A stretch of 64,000 bases of DNA, from the NCBI GenBank assembly GCA_027946555.1, contig JAPEVC010000013.1, positions 247,203 to 311,202 on the forward strand, written 5' to 3'. Source of the DNA: Gnomoniopsis sp. IMI 355080. Taxonomy: Eukaryota; Ascomycota; Sordariomycetes; Diaporthales; Gnomoniaceae. Below, one piece after another: positions 22,643 through 34,318 of this stretch; the first letter of the stretch is position 1, and every line of letters begins with the position of its first letter. Both the position numbers and the translations under genes were made by a program. Under the pieces are notes generated by a model, which was given only the letters and a program-made list of their open reading frames with translations, made no database searches and was not told the origin of the DNA.

Positions 22643-24671
22643 CTTGGCAGGCGTAGGGAGTGCTTCGCACACCTGCTAATGCTACGGGAGGTGGTAGAGG
22701 ATAGATGAAAGGTCTCGATTGAGAACAAAGTTCTTAGGGCAGAGTTGTGTCTGTCACAAACCCTTGGAGGCTAGATGTTCAACCGATCTTTTGAAACGAA
22801 CCGTTTCTCGAGCCCTTCTTCGAGGGGCTTTTTAACGCAAGGCTGGTGGATCACGCTGGTGACGGCAGCAGGCTCTTTACATGGTAGCAAGCAAATAACA
22901 TTCACTGCAAGAAAAAAATACAAGAGACGAGGCGAGGGAACAACATGCGATCGGCGGAAAGGAGAATATCGGAAACCAAGCGCTCATTGACCATGGTATG
23001 CATGACTTTGCTCGCCCGCAGGCCTCCCAACCTGCAGCAATACCTGGTTGCCTGGTGGGAACACATAATGGCACGCACCTACCTTTGGGCAGTGAGGCAT
23101 GATGTGGATGACAAGCCTTGCCAGGTATCCGACGTTGGCGGTTTTATGCGTGGGCTTGCTAAAGAGGGGTCAGGGATGAGCTTCCCGAGACGATGGACGC
23201 GGGGGGAGACCCTCTCATTGGAGGCGGACGAGAAGCAGCATGAAATTGAATGAAACCCGTAGTCATGCTATGGGCTATAGAGTTCAAACAAGAAAACAAA
23301 CTGCTCGACAGCGCTGTTCTCTCCGCGGCTAAGTTTGGTAAGCTGTCAAACTTGACAAACCGCCTAGCAACGAAGTGGTTGGTGTCAAGTATCGCCAGCG
23401 CAGCCAAGTCCCGTCCTGCTCCCGATGACGTATCGGCGCTTGTGACGTGGGCATGCTTTTGAGAGAGAGAACAACAGGCCGTCTACCAGAGAAGTCCTTC
23501 CCGACGGAACGAGCCCTTGCGGAGACTTGCGTCTCGGTCTGGGGACCCCGGGCTCACATGAGGCGTGCCACAACACGGCAATGTCTGAAGACAACCACGA
23601 GGGCAGGTTGGCCAGAGAGACTGCTCGCTTGCAGGCAGAGAAAGAGCCTGACGAAGTTGTCGTTTCTTTCGACGATGACAACAACAACGACAACAGCAGC
23701 TGCTGCAGCAACAGGCCAGGTAGTATTGCTGCGCTGCATTGGGGCCCAAAGCCTCGGGACACACGACCAATGATCAAGAGACAGCGCAGCTATCGATCGG
23801 ATCAAGGCGAACAGTAAGGCGAGCGGGTTCCATCCGTGGGCAAGGAACACCCCAATTGTTCGGCCGATTGATGATTTACAACCAAGGTCGGCGATCGACT
23901 TTCATCTTGACTCTTTCTCGCTTTGAACAGCTCCACAAGGAATCATAGATCCCGACGATGGGTCCGTGTCAGGTGCCTCTCGAGCGAGCCATGCACGAGC
24001 GAGGGAAAGTGGGTGCATGAACTGCAGGCACTGTGGTGGTATTGGGTCTCTCGTGGTCTCCAAAAGTACCTAAGTAGGTATTTTGGGGTTTTGGGACGCG
24101 GCTCTCTGGTTTCAGGTTGTCGAAATTACCGCCTCTTTCTTTGATTGGTCAATTCGGCTGGGAATGAACCCACCACGTGGACCTCGTAGTTGGAGACTGA
24201 CAAGTATCTGGCCGGAACGTGTTAATACATACGTCCTGACTGCAGCAATTGTAGTAGAAGCCGGCCTAGTTCTTTTTGCAAATGACGACAATATGTTGTC
24301 AATCTTTTTAAAATAGACAGTGATCGAATCAATAGTTAGAAAGGTAGCCGGCCACGTATCTAGCATGAAAATCACCGAGGCTGAGATGCACCGACTTGGA
24401 GTGATCGTTTCTTCATTTCGCCGCTGTAATTGTCTAACCTTATTATAATGCAGAAACGACGCCGTCAACATAGTCGTCGCGGCCCTGCAGTTCGAGGGTC
24501 CGCTTTCATCCGCCTAACCAACCTTGGGGAATCACGACGCTGAATACCTTAAATGCTTGCCTCACGGAGGAGCTCGTTGACAAAGAAGAAAATTTCCAAC
24601 ACAGGCCTTCTCTGACACGCCTGTCGTCAGCCCTGGTCTTCACACCACCGTCTCAGTCCGATTATTGACAA
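22643..24671. other. Intergenic, no supported gene
   Basis: This contains the promoter of the giant gene and the 3' side of the membrane-protein gene at 24672. There are several weak frames (for example 23527-23817 plus and 24112-24471 minus) without domains or splice support. A CAA/CAG-rich patch lies at about 23680-23715. Confidence 0.45.
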
Positions 24672-25723
24672 TTATATCCGCTTCACCGATGTCCCCTTTT
24701 GCGCCATGGCAGCTCTCCGCCTGTACGACTCACGGTACTGGACCCGCTCGAAGAATCCGAATCCGATAACCGCAGCGCCGATGACGAACCAGCTTCCGGC
24801 AATGATCAGTCCGACCGGGAAGATGAGCAGGTTCACACCGGGCAGCACAAAGGCAACGGTGCCATTGGCGAGTCCGGCAACGACTTGGTCGACGGCGATC
24901 TGTGCCTGGGCTGTCGTGGAAAGAACGACCTGATTTGCGAAGACGCCTGCGACGAAAGCAGCCTCGTTGGAGGAGACGTTGGTGCTAACGGTCTGGCCAG
25001 CAGCATTTGCGGCGGAGAGGGTGACTGTCGGCATTACAAAGGCCTCGAGATCGGCCCTGCATATGTTGGTCAGCACACTATTCCACACAGTAGTAGTAGT
25101 AGCAATATGCCACCTATCTTCTGAGAGAGTACAGAGGATACTCACATGTTTGACTGCAACGACATCTTGTTCGCGTCGATCTGCCCAATGAAGAGGTAGG
25201 TCTGTAGCAACTTCAGGTTGCTGCCTGAAGCCGTTTGCCGTCCCACCACCTTCGCTCCAGCCGTCGCCGCGCTCACGGGGCTGACGCTGGCACCATTGTA
25301 GCTAAGCGCCACCTGGACCTGATCCGCCGGGATGCCAGCAAACTCTGCCCGTGGTGCGCTGATCTGGTAAAGCCTGAGATCGGCCTCGAAGCCACCCGTC
25401 GCGTTGTTGAGAGCCGGCAGGTTGTAGCAAGTACACGTTCCCGAGGGATTCGAAGCCTCCTGGAGTTTCGACAGCGCCGCCTCGCATGCGGCAGTGACCT
25501 GCGCGTCCCAAGCCGTCATGTTCACCGTTCCGTTGGTGTTGAACTGCACGTTGTTTGACAACTGTCTGGTCACGACGACATGATTAAGAGCGTGCTCTGC
25601 CATCCTCGACTCGAGTGACTTTGGGGATCGACCGCTCAGGTATCCTTCTGCGACCAGGCTGCCTATTCCTCCTGCCTGCGCTCCCACGGCGAGCAGCGCT
25701 GACATTCCAACCTTCCAAAACAT
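24672..25723 (-). CDS. Secretory-pathway type I membrane protein, unknown function
   Basis: Two exons, 25146-25723 and 24672-25056, separated by an 89-base intron (GTGAGT...GCAG), give 320 residues. The ATG at 25723 is chosen because it starts a signal peptide (MFWKVGMSALLAVGAQA); an earlier in-frame ATG at 26014 adds a non-conserved-looking leader. The luminal or extracellular part has a CTCYNLPALNN motif and N-glycosylation sequons (NGT, NMT, NAT, NVS). Near residues 265-300 is one long hydrophobic span (LIFPVGLIIAGSWFVIGAAVIGFGFF) followed by a basic cytosolic tail (RVQYRESYRRRAA). The topology is extracellular domain, one span, short positive tail. No enzyme motif is visible. It could be a cell-wall or plasma-membrane sensor-like protein, but that is only a guess from topology. 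Confidence 0.8.
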
Positions 25724-28700
25724 CGTGACCCTTTTATATAGGTGGATTCTTTCGGTGGCTGAAGTCTTTCCTCCTCGGTAATTATCGACGACCACGCTGC
25801 CGTGGTGGTGTCGTCGAGTACAATAATATGATCCGGCCGGCGGTAAATGTTTTCGAGATGTCGTTAAAGTGAAGGATTGTGTTGGGGGCCTGCCTCCTCT
25901 TGACCACTGTTGGTATGAGGCCGTCGATAATGACTGGGGTGAAATGAAGTTTGGTAAGAAAGAAAGTGAGAAGAGAAACGGAAATGGAGGAGTGATCTGG
26001 CAGCGGGACAGCATAAACTTAGGGCTGCCAAGACTTTAGTGAAGGCGATCTTGCGGATTGACGCAGGGACATGTCCATCAACGCGATGCCGGTTGTAGCG
26101 GAAGGAAAACAGCTAATCGAGACAATGGGACGAAGCAGTAGGGGGAAATGTTGTTCAGTCTTGAGTCCGGATGCGCAAGATGTGTACAGGGATCCAAAAC
26201 ACTATGCCATCAGACGACGACGTTGTCGTGGGCGAAGCAGCGCGATGTGACACGCACCCTAGGGTTAGACATGGGAGGTGCGTGGAAAAGGAAAGTTTTT
26301 TTGGAGACTTGTGGGTCATCCGATTGACAGTTCGTGCGATTGTATCTGTGTGTGGGAAGACCATCGTGGGGTGCCATGTTTGGGAGCCCAGACTTTGCTA
26401 GGGGGTGGCCGCTGGCGCGAAGCCGGCTCATGGCGGTTCTGCCACATTGCGTACTCCCACGCTTGTGGTATGAGGACGCCAAGGGTGGCCCTGTCTTTCC
26501 CCGGATATTCCACCTTCTGGACTCAAGTGAATCAGATCGAGGGAAGGAAAAAGACAGACTTACAACACAGATACACGCTGATCAAGTCCAGTCAAGGACA
26601 AGCCTCTCACCTACTCAAGGTCCATGCACAAGCGATAAAAGCTCCAACTGGTACATCTTGCTGCTGTGTGTATTTGCGAGCAAGCGGTAAAAAGAAATGC
26701 ACACAGGCGCTTGTGAGCATCGTCAAGAAATCAGGGCGATGCAAGGAATGCGACATGGTGATTGTATGAAAGAGACAGGGTTGTGATGAGCTTAATGCGA
26801 ATAGACTACGGGTCAAGCGGATGCCAAGATACGGACAATAGGATGATTTGGGGAGCCGCACTGTAAGAAGGCGTCGGATCGTCGGGAACTGGAACGTCTT
26901 GGTGCCGCAAAAGGTCGCAGAGTTGAGACCAGCTGCAACCAAGTTCGAGGTTCCCCCGTAGTAGCATGGTCCCGCTATTTTTGGTCCAGGGGAAAAGGGT
27001 ATCTGATTGGACAAAGTCTGCACACACTACGCAGGTACATAGTAGTCCGTACCACGGATTCGGCCCAGCCACACGTGCATCTTCAAATCAAGACTGTGCA
27101 GATACCAGAAGATCATGGTAAACAGCCGGTACTGTGGATCGTTGAACCCACTGCTCTCGTGAGGCCTGAAAAGCATACCTACGTAGAGCTTTAAGGGCAA
27201 CTCATGGGCTCATCTGTGAGGGAACTCGGATCCGCTTTCGTAGCGAGACCCCAGCAATATGGCGCGTGGGATCTTGCGATAGCGTAGTATGCATAGGACG
27301 CCGTGGCTTGGGTAGCCTGAGATCGGGTACCTGTGACACCTTGGCCGAACTGTGTACTTTTATTTTACGAGGCGCGAATCCGATACATCGAAAGGGGTCC
27401 GAGAGGGGCACTTAGGAGTCAGGGGTGCCTTTGAGTCCAGCAACGCTTAAAAATACACTCGGCAGACAGAGAGAGGCGTTGCTTTCTTGCATTGTTGTGT
27501 AGACTTTTTCTCCCCGAGTCAAAGGAAAGCATCACACATACAACGCTTGATGAACAGCGATAAGCACTTCGACCCAGTGGCCAAGAGATATAGAGCGATC
27601 GGGGCTTGGAGGAGGGTTGATAGCATCATGAAGAACTGACGTCGGAGGTGGAGACGCTCAAGCGCCGGTCTCTAACATCATCTGAAACGTCACGCTATAC
27701 CTGATTTAGACTAGTACTTCGATCCCGATCCAACGGCACTCGTTCAGCCACAGTGGGGCTAGAGAGCAGCAGCCTTTGTGGCTTGCTACAGCCTCTTCCA
27801 AAGATATCTCTCAGTCAGTGCCGTGGAACCGTGCAAGAGACCCGTCAATGTCAGTGTGTCGATCTCAGAGCGGATGGCCCCGTCAAAGCCGCAGTGATCG
27901 ACAGACCTGCATGCGGCCAGTAACATTCGTTGCACGAGCTCACCTCTCTCTCGGGCCAGGTCTATTTGACGTCTCCTTACTGTCCTTTCATTTCAGCCTC
28001 CTCAGAGCCACTCGCATCCGTCAAGGGGCCCTGCCGCTCTCACCTCAGAGAGTAGAAAAGGCCAAAAGGGGCCTCTCTCTGCCCAACACGGCTCTCTCCC
28101 AAATCCATCATTGAAACGCCATACACAGCCTCGGCTGACCACCAATATACCACTTAGCACTAAAGAAGAAAGCTGGAGTCACTCCGAGGCCTGAGCAAGC
28201 TATATACACCCTGGACAATGAGAGAAACACAGGTAAAGTTCTGACATGACTGCATCGCGCGGTCTCTGGTGTTTGGCCTCGATCCTGGCTGCTGGGCAGT
28301 CCGTCCACCTGGCGATCAACACGTGCTGCCCGTGCGTGGGCCACGCCTCATGGCCGTTGACTTACACAGATCGCGACTCTGGTGCACGGAACTCTGGCCA
28401 GTCTAGATCTATACTAGCGTGCACCGAATAGATCTCTCAGTATGAGGTCCTGGGGCGTCTTCTCGCCTGCAGGTGTCCAGTGCCAATCCACCGATATTGT
28501 TCGTAATAAGTAGAACATCACCGAGAAGCACCGAATTTCTTTTTGAACAGTCCCCTCATGTTAGCCGGGTTGCCTTTGGAAGTCGTGGCCAACAGACGCA
28601 TGCACAACTCCCGTGGCTCCACTATTTATTATGTTGAAAATGACTGACACTGATGGCATTCTCTGTCGACTAAGTTTGATTACAATCTCGCACCACTGAG

Positions 28701-30150
28701 ATGAGTCTCAGCATTGTGGATTAAGTGGCATAGGAACCTTGACTGTGTGTTACACCCAGTGTCCTCTAAGCTTTGGTTATTTATAGCCTTCGAGCATGAT
28801 AAAATCAAGAATCCACCTGTACAGTGATTGTCTGGACAGCTGTTGCTGAGACATCACACGTCGTTACTGTCAACGCACCAGACGTGCCTCCGTTTTTTAA
28901 CCACTCAGCAATTATCACAATCTGTGTCCAAGGTTGAGATGCTGTATGACTGCACAAATATTATCAAAGTAGTGTAAACTCATGGCCATTCGGAAGCTCG
29001 CCAACCACAAGCCTCGCTTACTTTGTCATGTTTGCGGTCGTCGCACGCGATGGTCTCCCTCATACGAGTCAGCAACCTTGGTGGTGGGCCCAGCTCTTTG
29101 CGTTGTCGTCTCTCGGCCACTCCTTGAATGCTGCCCGCTCATCACTGGTATGCCAGGACTTTTGTGCATTTGTTGGGCTCTCTTTTCATCGTCGAGAATG
29201 CTTGGATATACGGCAACACAATTACACTATTGACAATCTCCATGAAACCAATATCGTTGATAAGTAGGGTGTCATTTATCCATTCAAACAAGCTTCGACG
29301 GCACGACCTTATCTCGTCTATGTTGGATCGATGCTAGGAAAAGGCTCCAATTTGCATTCGGTCCAAGGGACTCCCCTGAGACATATCTGAACGATGTGCT
29401 CACTGGGCTTAGGCGGGTGCTTGCCGACCCAAGCAGATCCGTTATTCTTCACCTGTCATACTAAGTACTGATAATTCATCGGGTAATTTGCTGCCAAGCC
29501 AACTATTGTTCATCCCCACACGGACGATCAGCCCTTTTCGGACTAGAAAGAGTTGAATTCCGACCTCCAATGGCCACGGGCCCCAAAGATCGTACTTAGG
29601 TAGTCTACCAGTCAGCTGCCGAATGACATTGGCGAGTTCCATTCTCACAATATCGACCACTCACAATGTACAATCTCCCCACGGCTGACTCTGCTCGTCG
29701 TCTGTATGGTCTCTGCCCAGTGCAAACCCGTCGGCCCCCACATAAGCTATGCAATTTTCCCAAGATTCAAAGAAACCTCCTCGTCTTGGGTAATTTCCAC
29801 ATCATTGGACACCTAGGTCTGAGGTATCCATGATCGGCCTTGCCATCATCAGGCGGCAGATCTAGTCGGGGTACAATGGAGCCATGCGCCGCCACCCGGA
29901 TATTGGGTCAGGACTCAGGAGAACTGCCCCGCCTCCATCCAACCAAACATCCACGGCGTACCTGCAGGTGACTATGTATATAACCTGGCCTGCATGCAGA
30001 TCAATGTTTGTTTATAGCCTACCCTGCCACATCGGGGGGTTCAATCAGCTCCAGTCATTCGTTACCATTGATTATTAAATATCATTGCTGCCCATTTGAT
30101 TCCTTGTCCCATAGTTGTTTGCGCTCCATCGCGATATACCATTATACATA
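25724..30150. other. 4.4-kb gene-poor stretch
   Basis: No coding gene can be supported between the membrane-protein gene and the NLP gene. Open frames here are short, lack motifs and overlap in several frames. The longest (26278-26769 plus, 163 codons) has an unprotein-like composition rich in Cys, Trp and basic residues. A 61-codon plus-strand frame at 28246-28431 starts with a hydrophobic segment and has Cys residues, but nothing else supports it. No transposon domain, tandem repeat or RNA gene is recognised. Confidence 0.45.
29977..29983 (+). promoter_or_regulatory. TATA-like element upstream of the NLP gene
   Basis: TATATAA lies 168 bases upstream of the NLP start codon and would place transcription start roughly 135-140 bases before the ATG. 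Supported by position and sequence only. Confidence 0.4.
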
Positions 30151-31002
30151 ATGTCTACTCGATCACTCCTCCTGAGCCTCGCGCTCACGGCTAACGCCGT
30201 CGTTGCTGCACCCACCCCGGCAGGAGTCGAGGCGAGAGCTGTCATTGGTCACGATGATGTTGTTGGTTTCTCCGAGACCGTTCCAGCCACCACCGAAGGT
30301 TCTTTCATGCTCGCGTACAAGCCTTTGCTGAAAGTCGTCAATGGCTGCGTCCCTTTCCCAGCGGTAGACGCCGATGGTAACACCAGGTTCGTCTCCTCCA
30401 AATACGTTTGGTCGTAACCGTAGACAGGAGCTAACGTTTGACTCCATAGCGGTGGCCTGGACAACACCGGCAGCCCATCCGGGGATTGCGACTCATCGAC
30501 AGGACAAGTCTATGCTCGTGCTGCCACTTACGAGGAGTACTTCGCGATCATGTACTCATGGTAAGTTCAGCTCGCAGTCAAACAAATGATATCGCCCGCC
30601 ATCAGTTCTGACCCTAGGTCCAGGTATATGCCCAAAGACGAGCCTTCCACTGGCATTGGCCACCGCCACGACTGGGAAGAGGCCATTGCTTGGCTATCCA
30701 GCGATTCGGCAGACGCTACCCTTGTGGCCTTTTCCGTCAGCGCCCACGGCGGTATTTCATCAACCACGTCGCCCGGTCTTTCTGGCAAGCAGCCGCTTGC
30801 ACAGTACGTTTCTTACTGGCCGCTCGACCACCAGCTGGACCAGACGACCACGGTCGGCGGAACGCAGCCCCTTATTGCGTGGGATAGTCTGACGACTGCG
30901 GCTCAGGATGCTCTGCAGACCACAGACTTTGGCAGCGCCATTGTGCCATTCAAGGATTCCACGTTTACTGCGAACCTGGCGAAGGGCTATGCCACCCTTT
31001 AA
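30151..31002 (+). CDS. Secreted necrosis- and ethylene-inducing protein (NLP/NPP1 family)
   Basis: Three exons, 30151-30386, 30450-30560 and 30624-31002, encode 241 residues. A signal peptide covers about residues 1-20 and ends in VVAA. Family members are secreted cytolysins that bind plant sphingolipids (GIPCs) and damage dicot plasma membranes; some members are not toxic. The hallmark heptapeptide GHRHDWE is intact just after the start of exon 3, and the two cysteines of the type 1 subgroup lie on either side of the first intron (GCVPFPAV and GDCDS). The length matches the usual 230-250 residues and no stop or frameshift is seen. It stands alone with about 4 kb of gene-poor DNA on its left and 2 kb on its right, a setting common for effectors. 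Cytolytic activity cannot be told from sequence alone. Confidence 0.93.
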
Positions 31003-32960
31003 TTTGGCTGATTATGTACATACCGGAGTTTACAAAGTCAAAAATCAATTGGTCAATAACATCACGCAAATTGTATCAACATCTCTTTTGTGGACTCATG
31101 TATACCGCTCCGAGTATATTTCTACTCGTAATGAGGCTCAGACTTGAATAAGAGGTTTGGAGAGGCCATACCCCGAGAGACTGAAAATCCAATTGAGTTA
31201 GTTCTTCAGTGATATAATTCGAACCCGTTGTCCATCACCAAAATCGAGACTAGATGAAAAGGCTTTGGTCATTATTCGCCTGATTGTTGCGTTTGACCTT
31301 GGCATAGACTATAAAGTCTATATATTTAATTTTCGTTTTATTTAAAGGAGGTAACTTTTTAGGTGGTCTCAGGTGTCGGATACAAGGCGGCTGGCAGACA
31401 CAAAACACCAAAAAGCGTAGCTAGGTACCTAAGTATTCACTCGTGCTTTGAAGATCTTCATGAATGTCTTGGCGTAAGATGACGACCACCATCCTTTGTA
31501 TCTACAAAGATTTGGAAGATCCTCACGATGACCTCCTGAAAATGTAGCAGAAGGAGAATATCCAGCCACGACTGGTTAACCTGCTTCTGAAGCACTCCAG
31601 TATCTTGGCGGACCATAAAGGCCAGGACTCAGGAGGCTGTATTGCGCCAAAGTAGATTCCCAAAAGTGCTAATCTGTGTCTTCAAGGACTGGGAGTGTTC
31701 GTGTGTTGAAGCAGTTTCGAGACCAAACAACCTTGATGACAAAGTCGCCCAGAGGCAGTGCCATCTGGACGTGGACGGGATGATCGACCATGTGAATGCC
31801 GGGGACACGCGACTTTGTATCCATTGGTGTTCGTCACAGCAATCATTTAGTTAGGCCTAGGCAGTGCAGTTTCCTTCGAGAACGCATTGTTCCTGCGCCT
31901 CAGTGAGCCGTACACGTTCGAATACCTCTTCCTTCGGGCGGTCCTACACTAGTATCTTCCTTGACTTGGACCTCAACCTGATCAAGGAGAGAGACACTCT
32001 GAGAATTTTGGCAAGTGTGTACTTACCTGCCTCACTCAGGAACCGGACCGAGTGTTGGCGGCTACGAGCTCGGCAGACGCGCAACGCCATGTGCAAAATG
32101 CTATATGAGTGAGGTCGGATTCAGCTTCCTCAGCCGAGGTGTCCTACACTTACATCAACCCTTCCCCCCTCTCTTGCTAGGGAGCGCGCTGCTGCCACAT
32201 TTGCTGGTAGATCCAGAGCTGGCAAAGGAGAAATCTTCAGCAACTTAGAGACCAAGTATTACGCCGCCTCTGTTGAATTGCAGGGCTCGCACGGTATTTG
32301 TTGGGAGATGTGCCATCTCAACCGCAGGTAGGTATACAACCGGAGTTAGCACTCGTGGTCCACGGGTGGCAGACAGTATGGCATCGACATTCGAGACAAC
32401 ATCCTCTGTGAAGCAAGCCAAAAATCCAGTCACATTTATCTAGCCTGGTAGATTCAATATCAATTCGTATCGCGTTAATAATCTCGGTGTCTAAGGTCTT
32501 TTAATCGCCCGTGGCGTTTGCGAACGGCATCTTGGGGTCCAATCATTGGTGTTATATGGCGAGCGAATTTTGAAAATACGAGTTTATTGATGGGCGAGAC
32601 AACTGATCACGCTTCAAATGGAGACTGCCATTACACTTTGCTGCAAGTTCAAATTTTGACTCGGGTACTGACTCTGCTAAGGCTGGGAGTTCCGAGAGTA
32701 CAGGCAAGGTGATCGCTTTGCCAATAATGACCAAGTTCGAGAAGCAGAGTCTCAGGTCATTCAGGACCAGAGAGTGCGCCTGTGGCTCTTCTATAAGTTC
32801 AGGTTATAAGACTAAGCTCAATTCTGTATTTTGCCGCGACAGCCCCAGGTCTCAGGCCTAAGCCAGCTGACTCTATTGATGAGGCTAGTCACAACGTTGC
32901 CTTTCACACCTTACAAGGTGAGCCAAGCCGTCTAAAATGCTGCAGCAGAAAGACATGCTT
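31003..32960. other. Gene-poor stretch with possible minus-strand gene remains
   Basis: No intact gene. On the minus strand between about 31560 and 32110 there are protein-like pieces (for example HMVDHPVHVQMALPLGDFVI and LTEAQEQCVLEGN) separated by stops and frame changes, plus one classic GTAAGT...CAG intron-like segment. They may be remnants of a decayed gene; no family is firmly recognised. Confidence 0.3.
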
Positions 32961-33865
32961 CTATACCTGAACGTCCTTGCGCTTCCTGATAACGTAGCCG
33001 TAGTAATCGAATGACCCCGTCTCTCCCAGGACTTGCATCTCCATATCCCAGAGCTGACCGTCCGGGTTCAAAAGCGGCTTCATAAAATGTGCCTGCCGAA
33101 AAGTGACGTACAGAAAACGTCCACTGTCTTTCAGAGTACGATGAACCTTTATATTATGTTAGTAATCCTTCCAAAAAAGACTTTCCAACCTATTGCACAC
33201 ATGGCTAATTGAAATAAAACTAAAAAAAATACTAACCTCCTTCATATACCTGCTGGTATTCTCCCTAACCTCGTCAGGCGGGCTCCAAGGACTCCCGTAA
33301 ATCATGGCATCCAATGTGCCCTTATCAAAAGCGACATCGACCGATCCATCCGCGATGTTCACCAAGTTGCGCACATCCGCTTGGGCCCATTCAATACTCT
33401 TGATAGACGAGTACCGCTCTGACATGAGCTTGATGGCTGTGGGTGAGAAGTCAACGCAGAGCTGGTGCTGGTAGCCGCGCGACGCGAGTTCGATGGGGAT
33501 GAGCTGCAGATTGGGTCAGCGTGAAAGTCCAATAAGTCCATTGGAGAGCCCCTCCTCCCCTCTGGATGTGTGCGAGGCTGGAAAACTGAATAAGAGAAAA
33601 TAAGGCCAAAATAAATAAATCAACGACCCAGTATTGAGCATAACAAACCCCAGGTACTCACACTATCCCCAGTTCCAAGATGCAAAATCAAAGGATCATC
33701 TTCCGCCTTGACCCCCTCAGCCGTCAATAGGTTCTGCTTGAAAAACGGCTCCAATTCCGCAAAAGTGCGAAACCACTCATGTGTTGGCTTCGAGCCATCT
33801 CCAACCACATATCGTGCATCCCAGTACTCCGGACGAGACAGTGCTTGGTCTTCTTCTTGCGTCAT
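32961..33865 (-). CDS. SAM-dependent methyltransferase, METTL13/EFM-like
   Basis: Three exons, 33662-33865, 33237-33503 and 32961-33146, all joined in phase 0, give 218 residues. This is a class I (seven-strand) methyltransferase of the eukaryotic group often acting on protein lysines such as those of eEF1A. The start MTQEEDQALSRPEYWDARY and the segment THEWFRTFAELEPFF are typical of the N-terminus. Motif I is LHLGTGDS at 61-68, split by intron 1; the acidic ribose-binding residue is in VDFSP near 84; motif IV is VDVAFDKGTLDAM near 115-130. The C-terminus ends in a short YVIRKRKDV strand. Size is normal for the single-domain members. The target is an inference from the family. The last acceptor is AAAG, weaker than the others. 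Confidence 0.85.
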
Positions 33866-34318
33866 TGCAGCACAGGAAAAGAAATACAAGAGAAAAAGAA
33901 AACAAGGAGAGCTCTCGTTCTGGCGCGAACGCCCGTTACATGCCACGGGAGCGAGCGTGGGCGCTGGAAAAGGGGAGCCGCGTACAGATTGCCCCCAAGA
34001 AATGGTCAAGACGTTGGTTTTTCTGCCTATGGCTGACTAAAGTGACTTACTTGGTCCTTACATAAGCAGGCTCTTCGCAACGCCCCCACTCAGCCCGTAT
34101 CTATATGAAAGCCTCGAGTCAGTATAGACCAGGGGAGTTTGACTACAGGTTGGTTTGTGTAGAAGATGCTGGAGAGATCGAGCTTAAGTAACTACTCCAA
34201 AATGATGTGATATTAAACAATATAACTAAATGGGTATCTCTAATCTATTATGTATGTTGCTGAACACCATTCATGACAAACGTGAATCCATGAAAGTCTC
34301 TTCTTCGGAGCAAGATAA
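33866..34318. other. Intergenic between two same-strand genes
   Basis: This holds the 5' leader and promoter of the methyltransferase and the 3' UTR of the DUF2985 gene. Nothing else is recognised. Confidence 0.5.

Noticed and set aside
23581..23817. 78-codon plus-strand frame with Asp/Asn repeats
   Set aside because: The repeat comes from a CAA/GAC-rich patch; no conserved feature.
24112..24471. 119-codon minus-strand ATG frame downstream of the membrane-protein gene
   Set aside because: No motif, signal or codon bias; may simply be 3' flanking DNA.
26278..26769. 163-codon plus-strand frame
   Set aside because: Rich in Cys, Trp and Arg in a way typical of random frames, and overlapped by several others.
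28246..28431. 61-codon plus-strand frame with hydrophobic start and cysteines
   Set aside because: It resembles a tiny secreted protein, but the signal is weak and nothing nearby supports a gene.
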